A stretch of 64,000 bases of DNA from Halalkalibacter nanhaiisediminis (GCF_007830185.1 NZ_VLKZ01000003.1:372001-436000); one strand, 5' to 3'. Shown: positions 23,260 to 32,916, numbered from the stretch's first letter. Translations and numbers: made by a program. The notes: generated by a model not told the origin, from the sequence alone.

Positions 23260-25627
23260 ACGATTGCTTACAGGAAAAGGGACCTATATAGATGATATAG
23301 CTGTCACGGCAAATACGGCACATGCGGCAATTTTGCGCAGTCCGTATCCTCATGCAAAGATTGTTTCCATTGATATATCAAAAGCAGAGGAAATCCAAGG
23401 TGTCAAAAAAGTCATTACAGGTAAGGATATTGAACCGTATCTCAAGCCATTTGGCGTCGGGGTAAGTGCGCCTGTCAAATATTATCCGCTTGCCATTGAT
23501 AAAGTCCGTTACGTAGGTGAGCCAGTCGCGATTATTGTTGCAAAAGATCGTTACATTGCAGAAGATGCGATGGACTTTGTTAAAGTGACCTATGAAGCAC
23601 TGAAGCCAGTGGTCGATATTGAATATTCATTAGAAGCAGATGCACCTGTTTTGCATGAAAATATAGGAAATAATATCGCCAATCACCGTACATTCCATTA
23701 TGGTGAAGTCGATAAAGCGTTTGAGGAAGCAGATCGGATCATTAAGCACAAATTTCATTTCCCTAAATATTCAGCTACCCCAGTTGAAACGTATGGAGTC
23801 GTCGCCAATTATGACGAAGGGATGGATCAATATACGGTTCACGCTAATTTCCATGGGCCATTCATTATTCAAGCGGTTATGGCACAAGCTTTACAAATTC
23901 CGAGTAATCGATTACGTATCATTGTGCCAAAAGATATTGGAGGAAGCTACGGAATCAAAGCGGGAATTTTTCCATATATTGTCCTTTGTGCGATTACGAG
24001 TAAACTAGCTGGTTGCCCTGTTAAATGGATTGAAGACAGGCAGGAGCATCTTTCTTCAAGTTCAAGTGGAACAGACAGGGTGACCTATATTGAAATGGCT
24101 GTTCAAAATGATGGAAAAGTTTTAGGCTGCAAAATGAAATTAATTGATAATGTAGGTGCATATATTCGAGCACCAGAACCAGCTTGTTTATACCGCACCC
24201 ATGCGAATTCTACTGGTGCATATGATATTCCGAATTTAGCAATTGATGCGTACGCAATTATGACCAATAAATCACCAACTGGTTTAATTCGAGGCTATGG
24301 TGGGCAAGAGCTTTACTTTCCATTAGAGCGAATCATGCAAATAGTCGCGGATGAACTTGGAATCGATCATGCTGATGTGATTAGAAGAAACTTAGTGAAG
24401 AAAGAGCAGTTCCCCTATACAACGGCTTCTGGTGGTGTGTATGACAGTGGTGATTATGAAAAAGCATTCGGATTAGTATTAGATACGGGGATGTACGAAC
24501 AGTTTAAAGAAAAACAAAAGAAAGCTCGTGAGAAGGGGAAGTTATTTGGTGTAGGTCTCGCCTGTATTGTCGAACCATCTGGGTCAAATATGGGATACAT
24601 TACGATTGCATTAACGCCAGAAGAAAGAGCTAAGTCACTGCCTAAATCAGGCTGTGCCGAAGCAGCCACGATTTCGATGGACCCACTTGGAAGTGTAAAT
24701 GTCAGAATTAGCACAACACCATCAGGGCAAGGACATGAAACAGTAGCAGCTCAAATTGTAGCTGATGTGTTAAATATTCCAAGAGAGCAGATTAACGTTG
24801 TAGCTGAACTTGATACGTCAACGAGTGCATGGTCGATTGCCTCTGGGAGCTATTCGAGTCGTTTTGCGTCACTCGGCTCAAGTGCCGTATTTTATGCTGC
24901 TCATAAAGTACGCGATAAATTGTTTAAGATTGCAGCCCACCAGTTTAGTGTAGATGAAAGCGACTTAGAACTAATTGATGGACATTTTGTTGATAAACAT
25001 GATGCTTCTAATAAAGTATCGGTAAAACGGATTGCTGGACTGTCTCATTGGAATCCACTTGCACTTCCTGAAGGACTAGAGCCAGGAATCTATGAAACAT
25101 ACTACTATACAGCTAAAATCGCTGAGCCGCCAGATGAAAATGATTTAATCAATTCATCGGTTACGTATGGGTTTGTAGCTGATATGGTGACAGTAGAAAT
25201 TGATCCAGATACGTATGAAATTAACATTATCGATTATGTGACTGTCCATGATGCAGGAAAACTATTGAATCCTTTAATCGTAGATGGTCAAATATTTGGC
25301 GGATTAGCGCACGGGCTTGGTGGAGCCTTGTACGAAGAGCTTGCTTATGATCAAAAAGGGCAATTTTTGACGGGATCATTTATGGATTATTTATGCCCAA
25401 CTGCACCAGAAATGCCTCCAGTAACGATTAAACATATTGAAACGCCATCACCGATTACACCACTTGGTGCAAAAGGGTTAGGTGAAGGGAACACAATGAG
25501 TGCACCTGTAGTCATCGCAAATGCCGTCAGCGATGCATTAAAACCATATAACATCATGATAGATCGATTACCGCTAACGCCAAATAAAATCTATCAACTG
25601 CTAGAGCAGGTCAAGGAAACGAAATGA
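23216..25627 (+). CDS. Molybdenum hydroxylase large (molybdopterin-binding) subunit, CoxL/XdhA-like
   Basis: 803 residues, the usual large-subunit length, with a strong AAGGAGGGTACTC before the ATG. The opening GQPVTRVEDKRLLTGKGTYIDDI is typical of CoxL-type proteins. Cofactor loops include DIGGSYGIKAG, GLIRGYGGQELYFPLERIMQ, PSGQGHETVAAQ, and near the C-terminus GAKGLGEGNTMSAPVVIANAV with the conserved active-site Glu. The active-site loop RGYGGQE is not the CSFR loop of form I CO dehydrogenase, so CO is unlikely to be the substrate. Together with the FAD and Fe-S subunits it would hydroxylate an aromatic, N-heterocyclic or CoA-linked substrate. The actual substrate is unknown. Confidence 0.9.
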   Translation: MSQSIGQPVTRVEDKRLLTGKGTYIDDIAVTANTAHAAILRSPYPHAKIVSIDISKAEEIQGVKKVITGKDIEPYLKPFGVGVSAPVKYYPLAIDKVRYVGEPVAIIVAKDRYIAEDAMDFVKVTYEALKPVVDIEYSLEADAPVLHENIGNNIANHRTFHYGEVDKAFEEADRIIKHKFHFPKYSATPVETYGVVANYDEGMDQYTVHANFHGPFIIQAVMAQALQIPSNRLRIIVPKDIGGSYGIKAGIFPYIVLCAITSKLAGCPVKWIEDRQEHLSSSSSGTDRVTYIEMAVQNDGKVLGCKMKLIDNVGAYIRAPEPACLYRTHANSTGAYDIPNLAIDAYAIMTNKSPTGLIRGYGGQELYFPLERIMQIVADELGIDHADVIRRNLVKKEQFPYTTASGGVYDSGDYEKAFGLVLDTGMYEQFKEKQKKAREKGKLFGVGLACIVEPSGSNMGYITIALTPEERAKSLPKSGCAEAATISMDPLGSVNVRISTTPSGQGHETVAAQIVADVLNIPREQINVVAELDTSTSAWSIASGSYSSRFASLGSSAVFYAAHKVRDKLFKIAAHQFSVDESDLELIDGHFVDKHDASNKVSVKRIAGLSHWNPLALPEGLEPGIYETYYYTAKIAEPPDENDLINSSVTYGFVADMVTVEIDPDTYEINIIDYVTVHDAGKLLNPLIVDGQIFGGLAHGLGGALYEELAYDQKGQFLTGSFMDYLCPTAPEMPPVTIKHIETPSPITPLGAKGLGEGNTMSAPVVIANAVSDALKPYNIMIDRLPLTPNKIYQLLEQVKETK

Positions 25628-25646
25628 GAAAGGGGGAGGAGTGTGA

Positions 25647-26522
25647 ATGAAACCCGCAAAGTTTGACTATTATAAGCCCAATACATTAAACGAAGCATTG
25701 AGCTTGTTAGAAGAGCTAGGAGAGAACGGGAAGATTATTGCTGGCGGACAAAGTCTCGTGCCAATTATGAACATGCGACTAGCAACACCTGAGGCCTTAA
25801 TTGATATTAATAATCTAGAAGACTTACATTATATTAAGAAAGAAGATAGTATGATCAAAATTGGAGCGTTAACAAGACAAAGGATCGTCGAAACATCAGA
25901 CATAATTCGTGAAAATTGCGGATTATTGGCTGACTCTATTCCGCACATTGGCCATGTTCAAACAAGAAACAGAGGAACGATTGGTGGAAGCCTTGTCCAT
26001 GCCGACCCTACTGCAGAGTTACCACTTGCTTTGCTAGCCCTAAAAGGGACATTACACATATCATCGAGTGATGAAGTGAGGGTTGTCGAAGCAGAAGACT
26101 TTTTCATTACGTATTTAACTACGGATATGATGCCTAATGAAATTCTAACGGAGATCCAAATTCCGATCATGGAAGGTAGAGTTGGATATGCTTTTGCTGA
26201 AATAGCGAGACGGCATGGTGATTTTGGCATCGTTGCAGCAGCCTGTGTGATGACGATAGATGATAACGAAAACCTTGAATCAATCCGTTTAACACTCGGT
26301 GGAGTTGAGGCAATACCATTATTAGTAGAAGAAGCTGAGGAGATTCTCAAAGGAGAAAAGGTGACAGACTCTCTCTTAGAGCAAATAACAGAAGCTGTCG
26401 TAGATGTAATCGATCCAGAATCTGATCTGCATGCCTCGGCCGAGTATCGCACACATTTGGCTAAAATCTTAACAAAACGAGTGATTAATGAAGCGTACTC
26501 CAAGGCAAAGGGGGTCATATAA
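25647..26522 (+). CDS. Molybdenum hydroxylase medium (FAD-binding) subunit, CoxM-like
   Basis: 291 residues. A GGGGGAGGAG ribosome-binding site precedes the ATG, 19 nt after the large subunit. The FAD loops are IIAGGQSLVPIMNMRLA (about residues 31-47) and RNRGTIGGSLVHADPTAELP (about 109-128), both diagnostic of the CoxM/XdhB family. The C-terminal CO dehydrogenase flavoprotein domain is present. There is no extra [4Fe-4S] insertion of the kind I recall for 4-hydroxybenzoyl-CoA reductase beta subunits, so reductase activity of that type is less likely. It relays electrons from the Fe-S subunit to an acceptor. Confidence 0.92.
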   Translation: MKPAKFDYYKPNTLNEALSLLEELGENGKIIAGGQSLVPIMNMRLATPEALIDINNLEDLHYIKKEDSMIKIGALTRQRIVETSDIIRENCGLLADSIPHIGHVQTRNRGTIGGSLVHADPTAELPLALLALKGTLHISSSDEVRVVEAEDFFITYLTTDMMPNEILTEIQIPIMEGRVGYAFAEIARRHGDFGIVAAACVMTIDDNENLESIRLTLGGVEAIPLLVEEAEEILKGEKVTDSLLEQITEAVVDVIDPESDLHASAEYRTHLAKILTKRVINEAYSKAKGVI

Positions 26523-26993
26523 ATGGAACGCCAAAAAATTCAAGTAACGATAAATGAAGACGTTTATCATGAAGAAGCTGAACCTCGCATGCTTCTCAGT
26601 GACTTTATTCGAGAGACTTGCGGCTTAACAGGTACACATGTTGGCTGTGAGCACGGCGTATGCGGTGCATGTACGGTGATGGTTAATGGAACTGCTGTAA
26701 GAAGCTGCTTGATGTTTGCTGTTCAAGTTGACGGGGGCGAACTCACTACCGTTGAGGGACTAAAACAAGGGGAGGAACTAACTGACCTCCAAGAAAATTT
26801 CATTAAACATCATGGTCTCCAATGCGGTTTTTGTACGGCGGGAATTCTCATGTCCACAAAAGAGTTTCTTGAGCAGAATGAACAACCTTCTACTGAAGAC
26901 ATCAAAGACATGCTATCAGGGCATTTATGCAGATGCACAGGATATGATGGTATTATCAAAGCGATTGAGCAAACGGCGAAGGATCGTGGGTGA
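26523..26993 (+). CDS. Molybdenum hydroxylase small (2x[2Fe-2S]) subunit, CoxS-like
   Basis: 156 residues; the ATG follows the stop of the FAD subunit with no gap, so translation is coupled. The plant-type [2Fe-2S] cluster motif is HVGCEHGVCGACTVMVNG...RSC, and the second cluster motif is QCGFCTAGILM ... HLCRCTGYDGII. These eight cysteines match CoxS/XdhC-type small subunits. It is the last gene of the five-gene molybdenum-hydroxylase operon and is followed by a strong terminator. Confidence 0.95.
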   Translation: MERQKIQVTINEDVYHEEAEPRMLLSDFIRETCGLTGTHVGCEHGVCGACTVMVNGTAVRSCLMFAVQVDGGELTTVEGLKQGEELTDLQENFIKHHGLQCGFCTAGILMSTKEFLEQNEQPSTEDIKDMLSGHLCRCTGYDGIIKAIEQTAKDRG

Positions 26994-27010
26994 AGGGTTA
27001 ATCGTATAAT

Positions 27011-27068
27011 AAAAAGCGTTAGTTCTTGTAGTAGGAAAATACTACTAATGGAACTGACGCTTTTTTTA
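27011..27068 (+). terminator. Terminator of the molybdenum-hydroxylase operon
   Basis: Outer stem AAAAAGCGTTAGTTC / GAACTGACGCTTTTT (one G-U pair) with an inner TAGTA/TACTA dyad, followed by TTTATA. Confidence 0.85.
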
Positions 27069-27152
27069 TAAATGTATTGATTGGAAAAAAGGAAGTTATT
27101 CTTAATAGATAAAAAGATGATTAGAATTCATACTGCCCTTCTTGTATATTTG

Positions 27153-28268
27153 TTATTTATCCAAACCCTCCTGCACAGTCCTCCAAAAACTCTCATCCTC
27201 AAGTCCCATTCTCCACATCGATGTGCCAGCTAGTTTGTATTTGTGAACAAGCTCTGTTTTGTTCTTAATACTTGCTTCATTTTCAAACCAAACTGTATGC
27301 TTGTCCCCATTATCAGCAATGTAATGAAAATATGGGCTTTTGGAGGCGGAGTCCCACTGCACTTCTGCACCTGTTTTCTCGATTAATGTCTCAACCTCTT
27401 TCCAAGAAACAGCCTTATTTTCATCGCTGTTATTTAGATTCCAATCATACCCATAAGCAGGTAAACCGATTAAAATCTTTTCAGAAGGAATCTTGCTCGT
27501 GGCATATTGCAGGACATTTTCCACCCAATTGACCCCAGCTACTGATCCAGGTTCACCCCAAGTACCGTGTTGGTCATAAGACATTAACTGAATATAGTCG
27601 GCCACTTCACCTAATGTTTTGTATTCAAATGTACCGCTCCATTCCCAATCAGGAAAATCTCCTGTTTTGGCTGGAACAGAAACGATAACAGGGTAATGAT
27701 GTTCGTGGAATACCTTAACAACTTCTTTAATAAATTGATTGAAATTCTCTCGATCGTTTGCATACATATTTTCAAAATTAATATTTAATCCTGTATAACC
27801 ATTTGTTTTAACCAACTGCAACATCGAATCAATCGTTGTTTTTCTCAAGTGAGCATCTGAGAGAATACGATTTGCTACATCTGAATCAAATTGGTTTTGA
27901 ATCGTGGCATACGTTTTTAATCCTTTTTTATTGGCAAAATCAATGCTTTCCTGTGGATTAAAACCGTCAATTGTTCCATTTGCTGTTACGTGATAGGTTG
28001 CGATCGCGATTTGATTCATATACTGATGGTTGTTTTGCAATGAATTAGATGAGGTGACATCTTGATCCCAATATTGCGTAAAGTAACCGAGGTTCATCAA
28101 CTCTTTATGAGAAACTTCAACGGCTTGTTCAGGTTGAATGACTTTTTCCTCGTTGTTACTTTCGCTACTTTCATCATTCTTCTTAGGTTCTTTTTCTACT
28201 AGAATAATAAAACTACTAAAAACGAGTAGAAAAGCAAAAAGGATAGGGAGTATTTTTACATATCTCAT
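27153..28268 (-). CDS. Membrane-anchored or secreted glycoside hydrolase family 18 protein
   Basis: 371 residues. A hydrophobic N-terminal segment (ILPILFAFLLVFSSFIILV) is either a signal peptide or an anchor, followed by an acidic/asparagine-rich linker (KKNDESSESNNEEK). The rest is a GH18 barrel resembling the catalytic domain of YaaH/YvbX-type Bacillus proteins: NLGYFTQYWD, a catalytic strand GLNINFENM near residue 161-169 that keeps the Glu but has Asn for the usual Asp, and YDQHGTWGEPGSVAG. No LysM repeats are present. Its role is probably in cell-wall or spore-wall glycan turnover; the exact substrate is unknown. It is monocistronic. Confidence 0.85.
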   Translation of the reverse strand: MRYVKILPILFAFLLVFSSFIILVEKEPKKNDESSESNNEEKVIQPEQAVEVSHKELMNLGYFTQYWDQDVTSSNSLQNNHQYMNQIAIATYHVTANGTIDGFNPQESIDFANKKGLKTYATIQNQFDSDVANRILSDAHLRKTTIDSMLQLVKTNGYTGLNINFENMYANDRENFNQFIKEVVKVFHEHHYPVIVSVPAKTGDFPDWEWSGTFEYKTLGEVADYIQLMSYDQHGTWGEPGSVAGVNWVENVLQYATSKIPSEKILIGLPAYGYDWNLNNSDENKAVSWKEVETLIEKTGAEVQWDSASKSPYFHYIADNGDKHTVWFENEASIKNKTELVHKYKLAGTSMWRMGLEDESFWRTVQEGLDK

Positions 28269-28481
28269 AGCATTCTCCTTATCAAATATTATTTTATTAG
28301 AATACTATGAGAAGAGCTGAGTGCCTACTGGAAATGGGAGGAGGAGCAGGAATAGATTTGATGTTTTCGAGGGATGAACATACTTGAGGACTTTCATGAG
28401 TTGCTGCTCTCAACCTAGAATGAAAAAGCATTATTCTTATTTTATCCAACTAGAAACGAACCAACTTTCACACAGAAAATA

Positions 28482-28525
28482 GGCTGTCTCCCAAAAGGTG
28501 GTATACATTTTTTTGGAAGCAGCCA
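28482..28525 (-). terminator. Hairpin downstream of the coiled-coil gene
   Basis: GGCTG...CCAAAA pairs with TTTTTGG...CAGCC across a short interruption. Read on the minus strand it is followed by TATTTTC, which fits termination of the gene ending at 28542. Confidence 0.5.
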
Positions 28526-28541
28526 AAAGTGTTACTTTCTA

Positions 28542-28928
28542 TTAAAACCCATCCTCTGCCCCAGAAAATGGGATACCTAATCTATTTTCTACTTGGCGGA
28601 GTCTACGATTTAAACGATTCAATCGTCCTGTATGAATTTCATCATTTCGATTCAGGCGAATAACCTCCTGATTAATTCGGTTGATTTCTTCATTAATTCG
28701 TCTGATTTCTTGATTTTGACGAGTAAGCTCTGCTATTTGCCGCTCATTTTGTCTTTCGAGTTGATTTACTCTTCGTTCAATAGATTGGGGTGGCTGTCTC
28801 ATAAACTCCTCTTGGTCTGGTTGCTGCTGATGCAGATGTTCCTGTTGGACATACGGATAATAATGATCATACATGGAATAGTCAATTTGTTGCGGGACAT
28901 AGCCTTGATAGAAATATTGCGGGTTCAT
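28542..28928 (-). CDS. Small coiled-coil protein of unknown function
   Basis: 128 residues from the ATG at 28928, which has AAAGGAGTG upstream; longer frames lack a ribosome-binding site. The first ~50 residues are rich in Tyr, Gln and Pro (MNPQYFYQGYVPQQIDYSMY), then residues ~55-120 form a regular coiled coil rich in Asn, Arg and Gln, with repeats of the type RINEEINRINQEVIRLNR. No known domain was recognised. The composition is like small Bacillus spore-coat or cortex-associated proteins, but that is only an impression. It lies just downstream of clpE on the same strand, separated by a strong terminator, so the two are independent. Confidence 0.6.
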   Translation of the reverse strand: MNPQYFYQGYVPQQIDYSMYDHYYPYVQQEHLHQQQPDQEEFMRQPPQSIERRVNQLERQNERQIAELTRQNQEIRRINEEINRINQEVIRLNRNDEIHTGRLNRLNRRLRQVENRLGIPFSGAEDGF

Positions 28929-29050
28929 CAGGTGGCACTCCTTTACGTTTTTTATAGGGATAAACACCTTATACCTTATGTATAAAAACACGGAGTGACA
29001 GGGCCAGTGCCTAAAATTTCTAGATGAAAATAGTGAAAGAGCCTTTAAAA

Positions 29051-29081
29051 TAAAAAAAGACCGAGCAATCATCGCTCGGTC
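29051..29081 (-). terminator. Terminator of clpE
   Basis: GACCGAGC / GCTCGGTC, a perfect 8-bp stem with a 7-nt loop, followed on the minus strand by TTTTTTTAT. Confidence 0.88.
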
Positions 29082-29091
29082 CTCCTCATGA

Positions 29092-31230
29092 TTATCTGAC
29101 AACAATGTCATCATTTTCAACAATGATATTTACTGACGTCACTTCTTCGTGATCTAAAATCAAATCCGTTACGCGGTCTTCAAGTTGTTCTTGAATCACG
29201 CGGCGAAGCGGACGCGCACCAAAAGCTGGGTGATAGCCAAGCTCGGCTAATTTTTCTTTCGCTTCTTGTGAAACGGTCATTGTAATGTTTTGCTCTGCTA
29301 ATGTTTCTTGTAAATCGTTAAGCATTAAGTCAACAATTTTAACTAAATCGTCTTTTTCTAAGTGATTGAATTCAATAATCGCATCAAAGCGGTTCAAGAA
29401 TTCAGGCTTAAAGTAAGAAGATAAGGAGTCAAGCACAGATGGTTGTGTTCCTTCATTTTCTGCCCCAAATCCAACTGTCTTTTTCTTCTCGCCGACACCT
29501 GCGTTACTTGTCATAATAATAACAGTGTCTTTAAAGCTTACTGTACGTCCTTGGCTGTCCGTTAGACGACCATCCTCTAAAATTTGCAAGAACATATGTT
29601 GAACATCTGGATGTGCCTTTTCGATTTCATCAAGTAAGATGATTGAATAAGGATTACGACGCACTTTCTCTGTCAATTGTCCTGCTTCATTATGACCGAC
29701 ATAGCCAGGAGGAGAACCAATTAATTTTGAGACGGCATGTTTCTCCATATATTCACTCATATCAAGACGAACCATTGCGTCTTTTGAGCCAAACATTTCT
29801 TCGGCTAATGTTTTCGTTAATTCTGTTTTACCGACACCAGTTGGTCCGACAAATAAGAAGGAACCAATTGGGCGATGCTTTGCCTTAAGACCAGCACGAG
29901 AGCGACGAATTGCTTTGGCTACTTTTTTGACCGCTTCACTTTGGCCAATTACTTTACCTGCTAAATGGTCAGCTAGGTTTTTCATTTTCGCTGAATCATT
30001 AGCTTGAAGCTTACCAACAGGGATGCCTGTTTTCTTTTCAATAATGCTTTGAATGTGCTCCACATCAACGACAGCTTTTTTGTCTTCTTTATTTTGTAGA
30101 CGTTTTTCAAGCGTTGCTTCTTCATCACGAAGTTTAGCCGCGATTTCATAGTTTTCTTCTTTTAATGCTTTATCTTTTTCAGCAGAGATAGTAGCTAAGC
30201 GTTTCTCAATCTCATCATGACTTGTCACACCAGCTTGAAGATTCATTTTTGAACCAGCTTCATCAAGTAGATCAATCGCTTTATCTGGTAAGAAACGATC
30301 TTGAATGTAGCGATGCGATAACGTTACACACGCTTTAATCGCCTCATCTGTATAGCGAACATTATGGTAATTTTCGTATTTGCTTTGAATGCCTTTTAAG
30401 ATTTCCATTGCTTTATCAACAGCTGGCTCATGAACTGTTACTGGCTGGAAGCGACGCTCAAGCGCTGCATCTTTTTCAATCGAGCGATACTCTTTTAATG
30501 TTGTCGCTCCAACGACTTGAAGTTCACCGCGTGCAAGCGCTGGTTTCAAGATGTTCCCAGCATCCATCGAACCTTCCGCTGAACCAGCTCCAACTAATAA
30601 GTGAATTTCATCGATAAATAAAATTACATTTTTACGTTGTTGCAGCTCGGCAATTAACTGTTGCATACGTTCCTCAAATTGACCACGAATACCAGTGTTT
30701 GCGACTAAGGAAGCAACATCTAGTAAATACACTTCTTTATTTAATAGTTTAGAAGGGACTGCACCTTCCGTAATTTTTAAAGCTAGTCCTTCTACAATTG
30801 CTGTTTTACCGACACCAGGTTCCCCGATTAAAACGGGGTTGTTTTTGTTACGACGGTTTAAAATTTCAATGACGCGCGCAACTTCCTCATCACGTCCGAT
30901 TACTGGATCAATTAACCCAGCCTTAGCAGCATTCGTTAGGTTACGACCATATTGATCTAAGAAGCCACCGCCGCGATTTCCACCTTGTTGCGGTTTTGCG
31001 GATTGGAATCCTTGTTGCTGTGCAGCCATATGCTGGCCTGCAAGCTGTTTGAATAAATCATCGAATGGTGACATATGTGAAAATCCACCTCCAAATCCAG
31101 TAGGAATTTTATGCTCAGCTTGTAATTGTTCAAAGCATGGATGGCATAAGTGTAATTGTTGTTTTTTATGATTGAATTGGAAATTTACGTTCACATTCGC
31201 TTCTCGTTGTTGACAGTTTTGACATTTCAT
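29092..31230 (-). CDS. clpE: ATP-dependent Clp protease ATP-binding subunit ClpE
   Basis: 712 residues. The N-terminal treble-clef zinc finger ([13 protein letters not shown]...HLCHPC) distinguishes ClpE from ClpC. Next come a short Gln-rich linker, AAA+ domain 1 (Walker [10 protein letters not shown]), a UVR-like coiled-coil insert ([21 protein letters not shown]), and AAA+ domain 2 (Walker [10 protein letters not shown], Walker [15 protein letters not shown]). ClpE unfolds damaged proteins and feeds ClpP during heat and disulfide stress. The length fits the Bacillus family. Its promoter carries two textbook CtsR operators. It is monocistronic. Confidence 0.96.
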   Translation of the reverse strand: MKCQNCQQREANVNVNFQFNHKKQQLHLCHPCFEQLQAEHKIPTGFGGGFSHMSPFDDLFKQLAGQHMAAQQQGFQSAKPQQGGNRGGGFLDQYGRNLTNAAKAGLIDPVIGRDEEVARVIEILNRRNKNNPVLIGEPGVGKTAIVEGLALKITEGAVPSKLLNKEVYLLDVASLVANTGIRGQFEERMQQLIAELQQRKNVILFIDEIHLLVGAGSAEGSMDAGNILKPALARGELQVVGATTLKEYRSIEKDAALERRFQPVTVHEPAVDKAMEILKGIQSKYENYHNVRYTDEAIKACVTLSHRYIQDRFLPDKAIDLLDEAGSKMNLQAGVTSHDEIEKRLATISAEKDKALKEENYEIAAKLRDEEATLEKRLQNKEDKKAVVDVEHIQSIIEKKTGIPVGKLQANDSAKMKNLADHLAGKVIGQSEAVKKVAKAIRRSRAGLKAKHRPIGSFLFVGPTGVGKTELTKTLAEEMFGSKDAMVRLDMSEYMEKHAVSKLIGSPPGYVGHNEAGQLTEKVRRNPYSIILLDEIEKAHPDVQHMFLQILEDGRLTDSQGRTVSFKDTVIIMTSNAGVGEKKKTVGFGAENEGTQPSVLDSLSSYFKPEFLNRFDAIIEFNHLEKDDLVKIVDLMLNDLQETLAEQNITMTVSQEAKEKLAELGYHPAFGARPLRRVIQEQLEDRVTDLILDHEEVTSVNIIVENDDIVVR

Positions 31231-31322
31231 TTCTCATAACCTCCTCGAAATAATTAGGACCTAATAGAAATAAGGAACTGCAACGCTATTATTTGTTTAT
31301 CAGTCAAAGGTTAATGTTTGAC

Positions 31323-31379
31323 TTTGACTATCTTTGACCTTTATGAGTTTATTATACTTTGACCTTTTTTGACTTTCAA
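31323..31379 (-). promoter_or_regulatory. clpE promoter with two CtsR operators
   Basis: Minus-strand TTGAAA (31374-31379), a 17-nt spacer and TATAAT (31351-31356). CtsR heptad pairs match RGTCAAA-N3-RGTCAAA: the first, read on the plus strand, is TTTGACCTTTTTTGACT (31358-31374), covering the spacer; the second is TTTGACTATCTTTGACC (31323-31339), downstream of the start. More GTCAAA half sites lie at 31302-31323. Confidence 0.9.
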
Positions 31380-31533
31380 GTGTTTTGTTTAAAAATTTTT
31401 TTGGGAGGATTTTATTGCTATTAATACGCAGGTTATCGAAAGAAGATCAACAACAGAAACAACTATGTACTTAACTGACTCAGAAAAGAGAAATAGTCAA
31501 ACTTATTTCATGTAAAATGAGAATAGGCATTTA

Positions 31534-32106
31534 ATGTTTAAATCATTTTGGCAAGGATGTGATCATGTGTGGAATAAAATAAGTAAGTTTTACTCACCCT
31601 TCATTGATGTACTATCTTTTTCCTTATTAATCCTAACAATCAGTTATGTTGCAATGAATTATGGAACATTACCAGATGAAATTCCAAGACATTTTAATGC
31701 AATAGGCGATCCTGATGCATGGAGTGGGAAGGGGATGCTAATTGTTTTTTTGATTTTAAAAGGTTTTATCTTGCTTATGCTTTTTCTATTAAATTACTTT
31801 GTTTTTATCTCAAACGAAAGTGCAAAAGACGCAATTGCTTTTGTGAACATTCCTTTTGTTAATAAAGATCAGCTTACTAGTGAACAGGCAGAGGTCGTTC
31901 GAAAACTTTCGGCCCGAATGTTGGCAATTGTAAACGTATGTGTTAGTTTCCTATTCTTTTATATAATCTACGGAACGATCCAAACAGCATTGGAAAATCA
32001 ACAAGGGCTAGGGTTGATGCCGCTCTATATCACAATCGTTCTTGTAGTGATTTCATGTTATTACACTTGGAAGATCTACCAGACTGCAAAAGCTGAAAAT
32101 AGTTAA
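31534..32106 (+). CDS. DUF1648 domain membrane protein
   Basis: 190 residues. The signature YGTLPDEIPRHFNAIGDPDAWSGKG (given here by its key residues LPDEIP, HFN and GDPDAWSGK, about 48-70) is that of DUF1648, found in SdpI-like membrane proteins. Four to five transmembrane helices are predicted. The ribosome-binding site before ATG 31534 is weak. The next gene, another membrane protein, starts about 20 nt later, so the two form a likely pair. Function is unknown; some DUF1648 proteins act as immunity or signal proteins, but nothing here shows that. Confidence 0.68.
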   Translation: MFKSFWQGCDHVWNKISKFYSPFIDVLSFSLLILTISYVAMNYGTLPDEIPRHFNAIGDPDAWSGKGMLIVFLILKGFILLMLFLLNYFVFISNESAKDAIAFVNIPFVNKDQLTSEQAEVVRKLSARMLAIVNVCVSFLFFYIIYGTIQTALENQQGLGLMPLYITIVLVVISCYYTWKIYQTAKAENS

Positions 32107-32126
32107 TGAGAAGGAGAGGTGGAAGC

Positions 32127-32804
32127 ATGCTTGTTTTTGATGGTATACGGATTATTCATATAATAGCGGGCTTTTTAGCGCTATTCACCTTTTGGATTCC
32201 CGTTGTGACAAGAAAAGGTGGGGGAGTCCATAGAGGTATAGGGTGGGTGTACACGATTTCGATGGTAGTTGTCAGTATAAGCGCTTTTTATATGGGAGTC
32301 TATCGTATCTTTTTTGATTCAATAAGTGATCAAACAGTGATTGCATTCTCGTGGTTTCTCATTTTTATTGGATTGCTAAGTGGATCGACTGCGTGGTACG
32401 GAATAAGAGTTCTCCATTTTAAACGCAGGAAACATCCACACCGAGTTATAATTGATTTACTTATTCCACTATTTTTACTTTTAGGTGGAATAGGAATGGT
32501 TATTTACGGACATCTGATCGATTTTCCATTATTAGCGTGGTTTCCACTTGTAGGAATCTTTCTCGGTGCGTCTCATCTTTGGTACTGGTTGCGAATTCCG
32601 AAAATGAAGAAGCAATGGTGGATTGAGCATCTTGTAGGGATGTTAAGCTGCAGCATTGCAACAATTACTGCTTTTACTGTGTTTGGTGCACCTCAGCTTA
32701 TTGATGTTGAGAGTGTGCATCCCGTTCTTTGGTTTATTCCAACGATTATCATTGTCCCTATGATTATTGCGTTCACTTGCTACTATACGAAGAAATTTAA
32801 ATGA
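32127..32804 (+). CDS. DUF2306-like multi-pass membrane protein
   Basis: 225 residues from ATG 32127, which has AAGGAGAGG upstream; a longer frame overlapping the previous stop starts at 32106 but is less well placed. Seven to eight hydrophobic helices are visible. The first helices contain HIIAGFLALFTFWIPVVTRKGGGVHRGIGWVY and a later FKRRKHPHRVIIDLL, a pattern of conserved His and Gly residues seen in DUF2306 proteins. No enzymatic motif was recognised. It forms a two-gene unit with the DUF1648 protein upstream. Confidence 0.62.
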   Translation: MLVFDGIRIIHIIAGFLALFTFWIPVVTRKGGGVHRGIGWVYTISMVVVSISAFYMGVYRIFFDSISDQTVIAFSWFLIFIGLLSGSTAWYGIRVLHFKRRKHPHRVIIDLLIPLFLLLGGIGMVIYGHLIDFPLLAWFPLVGIFLGASHLWYWLRIPKMKKQWWIEHLVGMLSCSIATITAFTVFGAPQLIDVESVHPVLWFIPTIIIVPMIIAFTCYYTKKFK

Positions 32805-32916
32805 GAAAAAATAACTCGGAGATAGTATACTTTCATCCGAGTCTTGATTGAGTATGTATGAATCACCCTGTAAAATGGTTAAGTAAAACAATTTTAGATG
32901 AGAAAAGGTGTTATGC

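Noticed and set aside
23216-25627. Identification as carbon monoxide dehydrogenase
   Set aside because: The CSFR loop of form I CO dehydrogenase is replaced by RGYGGQE, so CO oxidation is unlikely.
25958-26518. 186-codon antisense open frame over the FAD subunit gene
   Set aside because: It is a codon-bias shadow of a well-supported gene, with no domain or ribosome-binding site.
31933-31946. cre-like TGTAAACGTATGTG inside the DUF1648 gene
   Set aside because: Two consensus positions fail and it lies within a coding region.
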